Counted from the stretch's first letter, positions 1 through 8,840 are shown. The stretch: 64,000 nt of DNA from Amycolatopsis nigrescens CSC17Ta-90 (GCF_000384315.1 NZ_ARVW01000001.1:6927001-6991000); one strand, 5' to 3'. The notes: a model not told the origin generated them from the sequence alone. Made by a program: numbers and translations.

Positions 1-224
1 TCGAGCTTTCGGTGCTGGACGCGGCCGGAGCGGTCTCGTTCACCGCCCACTACGACCTGACGCTCAGCACGGCCCCCGGCGGCACCCGGCTGCGGCTCGG
101 CCTGAGCATCACCGAAACGGCCGTCGAGGCCGTGCCCTACATCGCCGGTATCGAAACCGGCTGGGGTCAGGTGCTCGACAACCTCGCCAAGACGATCGCC
201 AAGGGAAAGGAAACAAGATCATGA
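1..224 (+). CDS. SRPBCC-family protein, C-terminal fragment
   Basis: The window opens inside this gene; about 73 C-terminal codons remain (frame from base 3). The visible part has alternating beta strands and a long terminal helix of the form GWGQVLDNLAKTI, the usual end of the START/AHSA1-like (SRPBCC) fold, a hydrophobic-ligand pocket domain. The stop overlaps the next ATG (ATGA at 221-224), so it is translationally coupled to the RibD/DHFR-like reductase. The N-terminus is outside the window, so ligand and role cannot be judged. The family call rests on the C-terminal pattern only. Confidence 0.6.
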   Translation, partial: ELSVLDAAGAVSFTAHYDLTLSTAPGGTRLRLGLSITETAVEAVPYIAGIETGWGQVLDNLAKTIAKGKETRS

Positions 225-820
225 CCAACTCCGCGAACCGCAGGGTGACCGCGAACCTGGGCCTCACCCTCGACGGGCGGTACAACGGTCCCGGCGGTCC
301 CGGCGACTTCAGCGCGTTCGCCCCGTATGTCACCACCGAAGTCGCGCGCGACCAGCTGACCCACATCTGGGAAGGCGCGACGACCGCGCTGCTCGGCCGG
401 CTCAACGCCGAGGGATTCATGGGGTACTGGCCATCGGTCGCCGCGGACGAGAACGCCGATCCGCGTGATCGCGGCTACGCGAAGTGGTTGGTGGACACGG
501 AAAAGGTGGTCCTGTCGAGCACCATGACCGAGCCGCCGTGGGAGCGCACCCGAGTGCTGAACGCCCCCGCCGCGGACGTGGTCACCGACCTCAAGGCCAC
601 CGGCGAGGGCGACATCCTCGTCAACAGCAGCGCCAGTGTGATCAAGGCGCTGCTCTCGGCGGACCTGCTCGACCGGCTGTACCTGATGATCTTCCCCGAG
701 ATCGCCGGGGGAGGGCAGCGGCTGTTCGACGACGGCCTGCCGGCTACGAAGTGGACGCTCACCCGCCAGGAGACCGGCGAACTGGGCGAGCTGGCCATGA
801 TCTACGACCGCGCCCGGTGA
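221..820 (+). CDS. Dihydrofolate reductase family protein (RibD C-terminal fold)
   Basis: A 199-aa cytoplasmic protein with the RibD_C/DHFR-like Rossmann core: N-terminal strand VTANLGLTLDGRY, a central ISxxxxP-like region, and the C-terminal DRLYLMIFPEIAGGGQRLFDDG segment typical of the family. Members bind NADPH; most actinobacterial copies are uncharacterised reductases and are not folate enzymes. The ATG overlaps the stop of the preceding SRPBCC gene, a pairing common in actinomycetes. The 3' end overlaps the convergent PTS gene by 19 bp. Family assignment is secure; the substrate is unknown. Confidence 0.88.
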   Translation: MTNSANRRVTANLGLTLDGRYNGPGGPGDFSAFAPYVTTEVARDQLTHIWEGATTALLGRLNAEGFMGYWPSVAADENADPRDRGYAKWLVDTEKVVLSSTMTEPPWERTRVLNAPAADVVTDLKATGEGDILVNSSASVIKALLSADLLDRLYLMIFPEIAGGGQRLFDDGLPATKWTLTRQETGELGELAMIYDRAR

Positions 821-2046
821 CGGTTGCCGCTTTCCGTGGCAGGGGCGCCGTCGAGCAGGTCGTCTTCGCGGCCGAGGGTCCGCAGGTTCCACTTGATGAT
901 CACAAAGCGGAAGAGGAAGTAGTAGATCAGTGCGTAGACCAGCCCGATCGGGATGAGTAGCCAGGCCCGGCTGGCTGCTTCGTGGGTGGAGTTGAGTGCG
1001 AAGTCGATGGCGCCTGCGGAGAAGGAGAAGCCGAGGTGGATGTCGAGTGCGTTGACCAGTGCCATCGAGATACCCGTCAGCACCGCGTGGATGAGATACA
1101 ACGGCCATGCGACGAACATGAACGCGAATTCGATGGGTTCGGTGATGCCGGTGAGGAAGGAGGTGAACGCGGCGGCGATCATCACACCGCCGACGACCTT
1201 CTTTTGGCTGGGTTTGGCGGTTTGCCAGATGGCGAGTGCGGCGGCGGGTAGGGCGAACATGAAGATGGGGAAGAACCCGGTCATGAATGCGCCGCGGGTG
1301 GGGTCGCCCTCGAAGAATTGGGTGAGGTCGCCGCCGTCGAAGATGAACCAGACCGGGACGTTGAGCAGTTGGTGCAGGCCGATCGGGATGAGCAGCCGGT
1401 TGAGCATGCCGTAGATTCCGCCGCCGACGACGGCGTTGCCGGTGACTGCTTCACCGAGGGCGTGGATGCCGTCGTTGACTACGGGGAAGATCAGGCCGAA
1501 GACCACACCGATCAGGAGTAGTGCGAAGGAGTTGATGATTGGCACGAATCGGCGGCCGCCGAAGAACGCCAGGTAGGGCGGCAGTTTGATGCGGTGGAAC
1601 TTCTGCCAGAGGATCGCGGTGACCAGGCCGACAATGACGCCGCCGAGTACGCTGAAGGGCCACTTGATCGGCTGGAGCCACCACTTATCGTCGAACCCTT
1701 CGAGCTCGTCGATCGGTGCGAAGACCTGGACCACGCTGTTGAACACGACGAAGCCGACTACGGCGGCGACACCGGTGGAGCCGTCGCCTTTACGTGCGAA
1801 ACCGACCGCGATGCCGACGGCGAAGAGCAGGGGCAGCCAGTTGAACAGCCCAACGCCCGCGGCGCCGAGCACGGCGGCGACCTTGTCCCAGCCGAGTCCG
1901 TCCTTGCCCAGCAGGTCGTCCTGGCCGAGACGGTTGAGCAGACCGGCCGCGGGCAGTGCGGCGATCGGGAGCATCAGGCTGCGGCCGAAGCGCTGAAGGC
2001 CGGGCAGCCCTTTTCCCTTCGCCCCTCCTGTGGTGGTGGCGCTCAT
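802..2046 (-). CDS. PTS sugar transporter subunit EIIC (glucose/N-acetylglucosamine type)
   Basis: A 414-aa membrane permease of the glucose superfamily of PTS EIIC proteins. Hallmarks are the N-terminal LPAAGLLNRLGQ segment, about ten membrane helices, the GITEPIEFAFMF substrate loop and the LGFSFSAGAIDF segment. It resembles the stand-alone NagE-type EIIC of Streptomyces, which imports N-acetylglucosamine while EIIB is encoded separately. No EIIA or EIIB lies nearby, so the phosphotransfer partners must be elsewhere. The ATG at 2046 is chosen because AGGAAGG lies just upstream; the open frame continues further but without permease-like sequence. Sugar specificity is inferred. Confidence 0.92.
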   Translation of the reverse strand: MSATTTGGAKGKGLPGLQRFGRSLMLPIAALPAAGLLNRLGQDDLLGKDGLGWDKVAAVLGAAGVGLFNWLPLLFAVGIAVGFARKGDGSTGVAAVVGFVVFNSVVQVFAPIDELEGFDDKWWLQPIKWPFSVLGGVIVGLVTAILWQKFHRIKLPPYLAFFGGRRFVPIINSFALLLIGVVFGLIFPVVNDGIHALGEAVTGNAVVGGGIYGMLNRLLIPIGLHQLLNVPVWFIFDGGDLTQFFEGDPTRGAFMTGFFPIFMFALPAAALAIWQTAKPSQKKVVGGVMIAAAFTSFLTGITEPIEFAFMFVAWPLYLIHAVLTGISMALVNALDIHLGFSFSAGAIDFALNSTHEAASRAWLLIPIGLVYALIYYFLFRFVIIKWNLRTLGREDDLLDGAPATESGNRHRARS

Positions 2047-2159
2047 GAGAAACCTTCCTGGTGCCGGAGGAAGCTCGGTGGTCGACGCCGGACCGTAGCC
2101 CGGTGGTCGGGGACCGGTCCCGCGCGACGCCGAGGTGCGGACGGGGCAGGATGGTCGCC

Positions 2160-2927
2160 GTGACCGAGGATGTGTGGGCGAACCTGACGGACCGCTTCGT
2201 CGAAGGCGCGTACGCGACGGTGAAGGGCCGGGTGCGCACCTATGTCCTGCACCGCCAGCTGATGGACCACCTGCCGCCGCCACCGGCGGCCGTGCTGGAC
2301 CTTGGCGGTGGCGCCGGACACCAGTCGCTTCCGTTGGCACGCCTGGGTTATGACGTCGTCCTGCTCGACTCGTCGGACGCGATGCTTTCCGCCGCGGAGC
2401 AGCGCCTGGCGGCCGAGCCCGCCGAGGTTCGCGACCGCGTCCGGTTGGTGCCGGGACGCGGTGAGGACGCGCCCGCACTGACCCGGGACCGGCGATTCGC
2501 CGCCGTGCTCTGCCACGGCGTGCTGATGTACCTGCCCGACCCGGCCCCGATGATCGAGTCGCTGTCCGCGTGCGCCGCCGCCGACGGCATCGTGTCGGTG
2601 ATGGCGCTCAACGCGGAGACCCTGGCGGTCCGTCCCGCGCTGGAGCACCGGTGGGACGACGCGAAGGCAGCCTTCCACGCTCGCGGGGAGCGCGGAGTGC
2701 TGGGCCTGGACACGCGGGCCGACACCGTCGAGGAACTCTCCGGCATGTTCGCCGAGCACGGAGTGCGCCCGGTGGCCTGGTACGGCGTGTGGCTGTTCAC
2801 CGACTGGATGACCCTCGACGCCGGTGAGGACGAGCTGAACGGGATCGCCGAGGTGGAGCTGGAAGCCAGCCGTCGTGACCCTTACCGGCGCCTCAGTCGG
2901 GTGTTCCACCTCGTGGGGCGCAGGTAG
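2160..2927 (+). CDS. Class I SAM-dependent methyltransferase
   Basis: About 255 aa with the class I methyltransferase fold: motif I VLDLGGGAGHQSLPLA, the acidic loop after strand 2 (VVLLDSSDAML), the strand 3 VRLVPGRGED segment, and a motif IV-like VLCHGVLMYLPD. The C-terminal half resembles SmtA/CmoM-type tRNA or small-molecule methyltransferases; the substrate cannot be told. The GTG at 2160 is chosen because GGGGCAGG ends 9 nt before it. An ATG at 2151 sits directly on that Shine-Dalgarno and is the alternative start. Divergent from the PTS gene and convergent with the LysR gene. Confidence 0.85.
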   Translation: MTEDVWANLTDRFVEGAYATVKGRVRTYVLHRQLMDHLPPPPAAVLDLGGGAGHQSLPLARLGYDVVLLDSSDAMLSAAEQRLAAEPAEVRDRVRLVPGRGEDAPALTRDRRFAAVLCHGVLMYLPDPAPMIESLSACAAADGIVSVMALNAETLAVRPALEHRWDDAKAAFHARGERGVLGLDTRADTVEELSGMFAEHGVRPVAWYGVWLFTDWMTLDAGEDELNGIAEVELEASRRDPYRRLSRVFHLVGRR

Positions 2928-2946
2928 CTTTCCTGCTCAGGCACGG

Positions 2947-3813
2947 TCAGCGCACGGCCAGCGCCGTCCGGACGAACCGGGCGATCGCCGGCGAGCGGCC
3001 GCCCGCCTGCCAGAGCGCCAGCGTCCGGTACGGCGCCGCGTCGGGGACCGGCCGGTACGTCACATCGGGCCGGACGTTCATCGCGGCCAGCGACGCGGGC
3101 ACCAGGGCCACGGCCTGGCCGAGGGCGACCACGTCCAGCAGCTGGGCGCTGTCCCGCACGACCGGGCCGTCGGCGGGGCGATCCGGATTGCCCAGCCAGT
3201 AGGCCCGGTCGACCACCCTCGGGTCGCTCCACCGGGGCGCCGGCTCGTTGCGCAGGTCGGCCGTGCTGAGGACTTCGCGCCCGGCCAGCTCGTGTCCCGC
3301 GGCGAGCGCGGCGACGCGTGGTTCGGTCGCCAGTAGTTCGACTTCGAGGCCGCGGGCGTCGACGCAGGCCGCGATGGCCAGGTCCGCGCGCCCGTCCCGG
3401 ACCAGGTCGGCCTGCTCACCGAATCCGCTCAGCACCACCCGGATCTCCGGCGCGTCCCGATCCGCCCGGAACCGTTCGCAGATCCGGAGCAGCAACCGCG
3501 TGGCCACCCCCGGTTTGGCGGTGACCACGAGGCCGCGGCCGGGAAGGGCGGCTTGCCGCGTCCGGCGTACCGCGGAGTCGAGGGCGCCGAGCACGTCGGC
3601 CGACTCCTTGAGCAGGGTTTCACCGGCCGGGGTCAGCGCCAGCCGGTGTCCGGTGCGGTCGAAGAGGTCGACACCGAGCCGGCGTTCCAGCTGCCGGATG
3701 GCCCTGGACAGCGGCGGCTGCGCGATGCCGAGCCGCTCGGCCGCGCGGGTGATGTTCAGGTCCTCGGCGACCGCGCGGAAGTAGCGCAGTTCGCGGATCT
3801 CCGGCTCCGGCAT
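2947..3813 (-). CDS. LysR-family transcriptional regulator
   Basis: A 288-aa regulator with an N-terminal winged helix (residues about 4-63; ITRAAERLGIAQPPLSRAIRQLE is the recognition helix region) and a type 2 periplasmic-binding-like effector domain. It is divergent from the SDR reductase gene 69 bp away, the usual arrangement for a LysR protein controlling its neighbour. The inverted repeat TACCGCC-N9-GGCGGTA at 3813-3835 overlaps this start codon and fits an autoregulatory operator. Effector unknown; control of the SDR gene is inferred. Confidence 0.92.
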   Translation of the reverse strand: MPEPEIRELRYFRAVAEDLNITRAAERLGIAQPPLSRAIRQLERRLGVDLFDRTGHRLALTPAGETLLKESADVLGALDSAVRRTRQAALPGRGLVVTAKPGVATRLLLRICERFRADRDAPEIRVVLSGFGEQADLVRDGRADLAIAACVDARGLEVELLATEPRVAALAAGHELAGREVLSTADLRNEPAPRWSDPRVVDRAYWLGNPDRPADGPVVRDSAQLLDVVALGQAVALVPASLAAMNVRPDVTYRPVPDAAPYRTLALWQAGGRSPAIARFVRTALAVR

Positions 3814-3835
3814 ACCGCCAGGGTATGGGGCGGTA
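3813..3835. promoter_or_regulatory. Probable LysR operator (inverted repeat TACCGCC-N9-GGCGGTA)
   Basis: Perfect 7-bp arms separated by 9 bp, lying in the 69-bp divergent spacer and touching the LysR start codon. Placement suits repression of the regulator and control of the SDR gene. The operator role is inferred. Confidence 0.45.
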
Positions 3836-3882
3836 CCGGATCGGTCTTTCCCTTCCGGCGCCGCGGCGGCTGGAGTGGTGGC

Positions 3883-4641
3883 ATGAACGCGAACGAAGTA
3901 GCACTCGTCACCGGCGCCAACAAGGGCATCGGCCGGGAGATCGTCCGACGGCTGGCCGAGCGGGGCTGCACCGTCTACCTCGGCGCCCGCGATCCGGAGC
4001 GCGGCCACTCGGCCGTCGAGGAGCTGACGAGCGGGCCGGGCAGCGGACTGGACATCCGGTTCGTGCGGCTGGACGTCGGCGACGTGGCCTCCGTCGAAGC
4101 GGCCGTCGAAACGATCGAGACCTCGACCGGACGGCTGGACGTGCTGGTGAACAACGCCGGGATCATGGTCGAGTGGGGTGTCCGGCCCGCCGACCTCACG
4201 GCCGCGCAGCTTCGAGAAGTGTTCGAGGTCAACGTTTTCGGCGTGGTCACGGTGACTTCGGCCTGTGTGCCGCTGCTCCGCCGCTCCGGCAACCCGCGGA
4301 TCGTCAACCTGTCCAGCGGGCTCGGGTCGCTCACCCTGCTGAGCGATCCGGAGAGCAAGCTCCCGGCTCAGGGCTTCCTCGCATACAGCTCGTCCAAGGC
4401 CGCGCTCAACGCCTTGACGCTGATCTACGCCAATGCTCTCCGCGAGGACGGCATCAAGGTCAACGCCGTCAGCCCCGGCCTGGTGCCGACCGACCAGAAC
4501 GCGGCGGCGACCTTTCCCCGCGGCGACCGCAGCACGGCCGATGGCGCGGTCGTCCCGGTCCTGCTCGCGACGATCTCCGCCGACGGCCCCACCGGCGTCT
4601 TCCGCGGGCCGGACGCCCTGGACGAAGTCATTCCGTGGTGA
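3883..4641 (+). CDS. Short-chain dehydrogenase/reductase
   Basis: A 252-aa classical SDR with a cofactor-binding TGANKGIG (residues 10-17), NNAG (90-93), a catalytic Ser near 144, and Tyr168-x3-Lys172 (YSSSK). The glycine motif and the Arg-rich early strand fit NADP(H) use. It resembles carbonyl-reductase-type SDRs of actinomycetes. It is divergent from a LysR regulator that probably controls it. The substrate is unknown; the ATG at 3883 is the natural family start. Confidence 0.92.
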   Translation: MNANEVALVTGANKGIGREIVRRLAERGCTVYLGARDPERGHSAVEELTSGPGSGLDIRFVRLDVGDVASVEAAVETIETSTGRLDVLVNNAGIMVEWGVRPADLTAAQLREVFEVNVFGVVTVTSACVPLLRRSGNPRIVNLSSGLGSLTLLSDPESKLPAQGFLAYSSSKAALNALTLIYANALREDGIKVNAVSPGLVPTDQNAAATFPRGDRSTADGAVVPVLLATISADGPTGVFRGPDALDEVIPW

Positions 4642-4645
4642 GGCT

Positions 4646-5143
4646 TCAGATCGCGGCCACGATCGCTGCGGCGACCGCGAGGAGCAGGGCGGCGATGATG
4701 AGGGTGGTGGCGAGCCGGAGCAGCTTGAACTTCTTGGCGCCGAGCCTGGCCACGACGAGCAACCGTTCGCAGTGCCATTGCCGGGGATCATCCGCGATGG
4801 CCGCGAAGTGCCGGGTCAGCTCGGTGCCGGTCATCGACACGTAGGTGGTGAAGCCGCTCCCGCGCAGCCGCGGCCGCACGTTCCACAGCAGCAGGAGCAG
4901 GGCGAGGACGAGGAGGACGAGCGCGGCCCAGAACGTGAGCCGGGCCGCCGCCGGCACCGACGCCCGGGGCAGCACGGCCAGGCCGGCGGTCACGATCGGG
5001 CTGAACACCGCCAGCAGGATGCTGGTCTTGGTCTCCGTGCGCCCCAGCGCCGCGTCTCCCCGGCTCAGCTCGTCCTTGAGCAACTCGTCCAGCGACCAGC
5101 CTTCACGGTCGGCCGCGATCGCCTCGTTTCCGGTTCCTGCCAT
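4646..5143 (-). CDS. Pycsar-type two-helix membrane effector (DUF5706-like)
   Basis: A 165-aa protein with the DUF5706/Pycsar effector layout. An N-terminal amphipathic region contains the ETKTSILLAVFSPIV signature that leads into membrane helix 1. A second helix follows (LTFWAALVLLVLALLLLLW). Then comes a soluble stretch with a conserved HCERLLVVARLGAKKFKLLR segment and a C-terminal membrane helix. In Pycsar anti-phage defence such proteins respond to cCMP or cUMP and disrupt the membrane. No cyclase gene is adjacent, so this copy is an orphan or has another role. Start at ATG 5143. The family call is from pattern recognition; the defence role is inferred. Confidence 0.7.
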   Translation of the reverse strand: MAGTGNEAIAADREGWSLDELLKDELSRGDAALGRTETKTSILLAVFSPIVTAGLAVLPRASVPAAARLTFWAALVLLVLALLLLLWNVRPRLRGSGFTTYVSMTGTELTRHFAAIADDPRQWHCERLLVVARLGAKKFKLLRLATTLIIAALLLAVAAAIVAAI

Positions 5144-5192
5144 GCCAGCATGATGACCCAGGCCGTCCCCGCGCGGAGTGGAATCGGCCGAG

Positions 5193-6095
5193 TCACCTTG
5201 CCGGGTCCGCTCCGCCGAGGTCGGCGGTGATGGTGTCGGCGAACGTTCGGGCCTGAGGGCTGAGCGCGTCCCAGCGCCGATACGCCCAGCCGGCGGCCAG
5301 CGGTCGCAGGGCGGGGATCGGGACCAGCCGCAGGTCGGGGTGCCGGGCCGGGTTCCAGCCCGGCATGGTGGGCACGACGGCGCGGCCGACGCCGAGTTCG
5401 ACCAGCAGGACCACGGTGTCCCAGTCGGCGGCGCTCGCGGCGGTGGGCGCGGTGATCCCGTGTTCGGCGAGCCGGGTGTCGAGCTGCTTGCGGGCGGTGG
5501 AGTTCTCCGGCAGCCGGATGTGCGGGATGCCCTCCAGACCGGCGAGTTCGAGGTGCGTGGCGCCGGCGAGCGGATCGTCGGCAGGGACGGCGAGCGACCA
5601 CGGCAGTTCGACGACCTGGCGCACCTCGACCCCGGGGACCGGTGCGCCGATGGTGACGAACGCCAGGTCGGCTTCGTCGGCGGTGATCGCCGCGAGGCAG
5701 TCACGGCTGGAGACCCTGGTGCGGAACTCCAGCCGCACCCGCGGATAGCGCTGCCGGAAGGTGTGGATACCGCCGGTCATGAAGTGCCGGACCGTGGTGG
5801 CCCCGGTGGTGACCCGGACCTCGCCCGCGCTGCCCTCGGCGAGATCACGTGTCTGCCGGACGGCGGTGTCGATCTGGCCGAGGCCGGCACGCACCGCGTC
5901 CCGCAGCAGGCGACCGGCGTCGGTGAGGATGACCCCACGCGGTCGTCGCTCCACCAGGCTCAGGCCGATCTCCGCCTCCAGCCGCTTGACGTGCTGGCTC
6001 ACCGCCGACTGGCTGCACGACAGGTCTCGCGCCACGGCGCTGAGGTTGCCCAGTTTGCACACGGCCAGAAAGACGCGAAGGTCCTCCAGAGTCAC
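5193..6095 (-). CDS. LysR-family transcriptional regulator
   Basis: A 300-aa LysR protein: winged helix MTLEDLRVFLAVCKLGNLSAVAR at the N-terminus, recognition helix with CSQSAVSQHVKRLE, then the substrate-binding-like domain. The GTG at 6095 is preferred because family members begin at exactly this residue; the open frame continues 32 codons upstream without similarity. The inverted repeat CCCAAG-N6-CTTGGG at 6100-6117 is directly upstream and suggests autoregulation. It is divergent from the DUF6817-like gene, its likeliest target. Confidence 0.9.
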   Translation of the reverse strand: MTLEDLRVFLAVCKLGNLSAVARDLSCSQSAVSQHVKRLEAEIGLSLVERRPRGVILTDAGRLLRDAVRAGLGQIDTAVRQTRDLAEGSAGEVRVTTGATTVRHFMTGGIHTFRQRYPRVRLEFRTRVSSRDCLAAITADEADLAFVTIGAPVPGVEVRQVVELPWSLAVPADDPLAGATHLELAGLEGIPHIRLPENSTARKQLDTRLAEHGITAPTAASAADWDTVVLLVELGVGRAVVPTMPGWNPARHPDLRLVPIPALRPLAAGWAYRRWDALSPQARTFADTITADLGGADPAR

Positions 6096-6099
6096 GATG

Positions 6100-6117
6100 C
6101 CCAAGCTAAACCTTGGG
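6100..6117. promoter_or_regulatory. Probable LysR operator (CCCAAG-N6-CTTGGG)
   Basis: A perfect 6+6 inverted repeat starting 5 bp upstream of the LysR GTG, inside the divergent spacer to the gene at 6244. A related CCAAG half-site follows at about 6123. Position and symmetry suggest repression or autoregulation; not tested. Confidence 0.45.
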
Positions 6118-6243
6118 TCTTTCCAAGTAAACCCGAGAATTGACTGGGGTCTAAGGGATTGCGAAGCTGGCTGGCAGGGGGAGGGCGGCAACCTTGTCCG
6201 GCGCCGGGCAAGGTGCCGACCCGCCCGGAGAAAGGGGACCGTG

Positions 6244-6786
6244 ATGGAACCGGACGCTTCGGTGGCCGTGGCGACCGAATTGCTGGCGGAACTCGGTGCC
6301 GGTGGCGTGGCGCATCCCGGCGGTACCTTGCTGGCGCACCTGTGCCGGGTACAGGCGCGGTTGAGCGATTGGGAGGCCAGGCCGGCGTTGCGGCTCGCGG
6401 GTCTGTGCCATGCCGCCTACGGAACGGACGGTTTCCCCACCGGGCTGCTGCCGCTGGCCGAACGTGACCGGCTCCGAGGAGTCATCGGCGACGAAGCCGA
6501 AGAGATCGTCTACGTCTATGCGGGCTGTGACCGGTCGAAGTCCTATCCGGCACTGGCCGGCGGCGGACCGCTCGTGGACCGGTTCTCCGGCAACGCGGTC
6601 CAGCCCGCCGGCCGGTTGCGCCGCGACTTCGCCGAGCTGACCGCGGCCAACGAACTCGACCTCGTCCGGGTGAGCACCGAGTTCCGCGAGCGGTGGGGTG
6701 CCGCGATTCGTGAGCTACTGCAAGGGTTCCGCCCCTTGCTCAGTGAACTCGCCCGGCGTGACCTCGACGATCTGCTGCCGGCCTGA
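6244..6786 (+). CDS. DUF6817-like (HD-like) domain protein
   Basis: A 180-aa cytoplasmic protein with HPGGTLLAHLCRVQARLSDW, LRLAGLCHAAYGTDGFPTG and DEAEEIVYVYAGCDR blocks. The spaced His residues (HPGGTLLAHL and LCHAAYGT) resemble HD-domain metal ligands and match the DUF6817 pattern. Function is unknown; some neighbours in other genomes are regulators or monooxygenases. Start ATG 6244 follows GGAGAAAGGGG; the GTG one codon upstream is possible. Divergent from a LysR gene that may regulate it. Confidence 0.65.
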   Translation: MEPDASVAVATELLAELGAGGVAHPGGTLLAHLCRVQARLSDWEARPALRLAGLCHAAYGTDGFPTGLLPLAERDRLRGVIGDEAEEIVYVYAGCDRSKSYPALAGGGPLVDRFSGNAVQPAGRLRRDFAELTAANELDLVRVSTEFRERWGAAIRELLQGFRPLLSELARRDLDDLLPA

Positions 6787-6800
6787 ACATCCGTCCGTCC

Positions 6801-8840
6801 TCATCGGGTGCGGGTGCCGAGGACGGGTTCGGACTCGACCAGGCCGACGTCGCTGGGTTCCTGGCGTTCGGCGAAGACGCGTTTGTGCTGTTTCGCACGC
6901 AGTTCCGGGTGGGCTTGGGCGGGTTTGGGGTAGCCGTAGCGCGCCCGGCCTTCGGCGGGGGTGAGCGTCTCGGGAGTGGTGGCCGGGATGCCGAGCAGGA
7001 TCGGGGCCACCACGGGCATGGTCGAGGGGGACAGCACGTGCAGTGCGCCCAGTTGGAGCCAGCCGCTGATCCGGCTCAGCCGGAAGGAAATCCGCATGAC
7101 CGGCACGATCAGCGCGTCCAGCAGGCGGCTCTGTCGGATGCCGGACATTTCGCGCATCCAGCGCGGCATGGACGCGTTGGTGGCGATGCGCAGGGCGGTG
7201 GTGATGATCAGTGTCGCCGGCCAGTACACCGGCGGCATCGGGGGCAGCATCACCTCGGCGTGCAGCAGGTGGTCCATGGTGGAGCGGGCGATCGGGGTGC
7301 CGGCCAGCTGGGGGCGCATCCGCTCGAAGTACGCGCGGACACCTTCGCGGTCGCGGGGGATGTCGGCGGGGTCGCAGGTCTGCAGTTCGGCCGCCGTGGC
7401 GCAGTCCGCCCAGTAACGGGCCTCCTCCTGCGGGCTGAGCTTGCCGGGGCCGTACTTCTCATAGGCGTACAGGATCGAGTGCCATGCGGTCAGGTGGATC
7501 CACAGCTGCGACTGGGGATCGTTGGCGTCGTAGCGGGCACCGCTGTTCGGCTCGATACCGATCCCGGTCGAATGGATCTTGACCAGGATGTCGGCGGCTT
7601 TCATGGTGTCGCGGCTGCCGGCGAACGCGACCATCGAGAAGTACCGCAGCGTGCGGTCGTAGCGGGCGCGCGGGCGGGTGCGGATCGCCTTGGTCGCGTC
7701 CACGGAGGCGATCAGTGCGGGGTCGAGCTCCTCGACGACGACCGCGCGCTGGAAGCCCACGGTGAGCGAAGTCGGGTAGGACCAGACCTTCCAGGTCACC
7801 GAGCCGGGGCCGAAGAAGCCGTTGTCGGTGTGCGGCTTGATCTTCAGGCGGACGTCCCGCGCGAGTTCCCGCAGGCGGGCCAAGGACTGCGGCACGTCGG
7901 CCTCGGCGCCGGTCGCCGAGGTCAGTACCGGCAGCAGCACCCGCAGCAGACCGAGCAGCAGCAGGCCGATCGCGCCGGTGCCGAGCAGGACCACCACGAC
8001 CGACAGGAAGATCCACGCCGAGGGCGAGTCCCAGTTCAGGTCACCGGGGTAGCGGAGCACGCCGATGAGGGCGAGCACCCCGAACGGGACCAGCGCGGCC
8101 AGGCCGATCGCCCCGCGCCGCAGGTCGCCGTCCACCGTGGCGTGCAGGATCAGCAGACCGATCGTGACCATCCACACGCACAGCTCGCGCAGGTCCAGCA
8201 CGCTCACCGGCCACGGCCACCAGGAGACGCCCTGCTCGGGGTCGGCGAAGAAGATCACCCCGGCGACGACCAGCCCGATGCCCTGGATACCGGAGATGAC
8301 GCGTGCCCACCCCGGCATCGGCGTGCCCAGCGCTTCGGCGTCGTTGTCGAGCCGGCGGTTGAACTGCATCGGCAGCGTCACCACCGTGAGCAGCAGCGTG
8401 AGCCCGAGGCCCACCAGCCACACGCCTTCCACCGGCACCGTGATCGACACGCCGGCGATGTCGAGCTGACGCGACGGATTCAGGTCCCCGTCGTACAGGT
8501 TGGTGACGAGCAGGCTGCCACCGGCCAGCATGAGCGGGGCGAAGGCGGCGATCCGCGCGTTCACCCAGCCCGGCTCCAGCACGGCAAGTACGAACAACAC
8601 CACAGCCGCGCCGAAACCCGCGCCCATCGTGGTGGCCGTGAGCGGGTTCGCCACGGTCCACGCGAACCAGACATCGGTCGCGCCGCTGCCCACGTACAGC
8701 ACGAGGAACAGTGCCCCGGACAGCGGTATCAGCGGCCCGAACAAGCCGTCGCGTACGGCCGGATGCAGCGATTTGCCCGGCGGCTGCGGCACCTGCAACC
8801 GGTGCCCGGATACCTCTTCCGCCGATTCCGGTATGTTCAT
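6801..8840 (-). CDS. Membrane-fused DUF2236 (MpaB/latex-clearing-type) oxygenase
   Basis: A 679-aa two-part protein. Residues about 35-340 hold eight or nine hydrophobic segments with no recognised enzyme motif. From about 345 the DUF2236 domain begins, with FGPGSVTWKVWSYPT and the nearby helix VVVEELDPALIASVD, followed by RTLRYFSM, WIHLTAWHSILYAYEKYG and the C-terminal helices. Family members bind b-type haem and oxygenate hydrophobic substrates (rubber oxygenase Lcp, mycophenolic acid MpaB'). Most bacterial homologues lack such a long membrane region, so this fusion is unusual. The ATG at 8840 has GGGGAGG upstream. The substrate is unknown, perhaps a membrane lipid or terpenoid. Confidence 0.8.
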   Translation of the reverse strand: MNIPESAEEVSGHRLQVPQPPGKSLHPAVRDGLFGPLIPLSGALFLVLYVGSGATDVWFAWTVANPLTATTMGAGFGAAVVLFVLAVLEPGWVNARIAAFAPLMLAGGSLLVTNLYDGDLNPSRQLDIAGVSITVPVEGVWLVGLGLTLLLTVVTLPMQFNRRLDNDAEALGTPMPGWARVISGIQGIGLVVAGVIFFADPEQGVSWWPWPVSVLDLRELCVWMVTIGLLILHATVDGDLRRGAIGLAALVPFGVLALIGVLRYPGDLNWDSPSAWIFLSVVVVLLGTGAIGLLLLGLLRVLLPVLTSATGAEADVPQSLARLRELARDVRLKIKPHTDNGFFGPGSVTWKVWSYPTSLTVGFQRAVVVEELDPALIASVDATKAIRTRPRARYDRTLRYFSMVAFAGSRDTMKAADILVKIHSTGIGIEPNSGARYDANDPQSQLWIHLTAWHSILYAYEKYGPGKLSPQEEARYWADCATAAELQTCDPADIPRDREGVRAYFERMRPQLAGTPIARSTMDHLLHAEVMLPPMPPVYWPATLIITTALRIATNASMPRWMREMSGIRQSRLLDALIVPVMRISFRLSRISGWLQLGALHVLSPSTMPVVAPILLGIPATTPETLTPAEGRARYGYPKPAQAHPELRAKQHKRVFAERQEPSDVGLVESEPVLGTRTR

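Noticed and set aside
167..1108. Long minus-strand frames opposite the reductase and PTS genes
   Set aside because: Arg/Pro/His-rich shadows of real genes, as expected from high-GC third codon positions.
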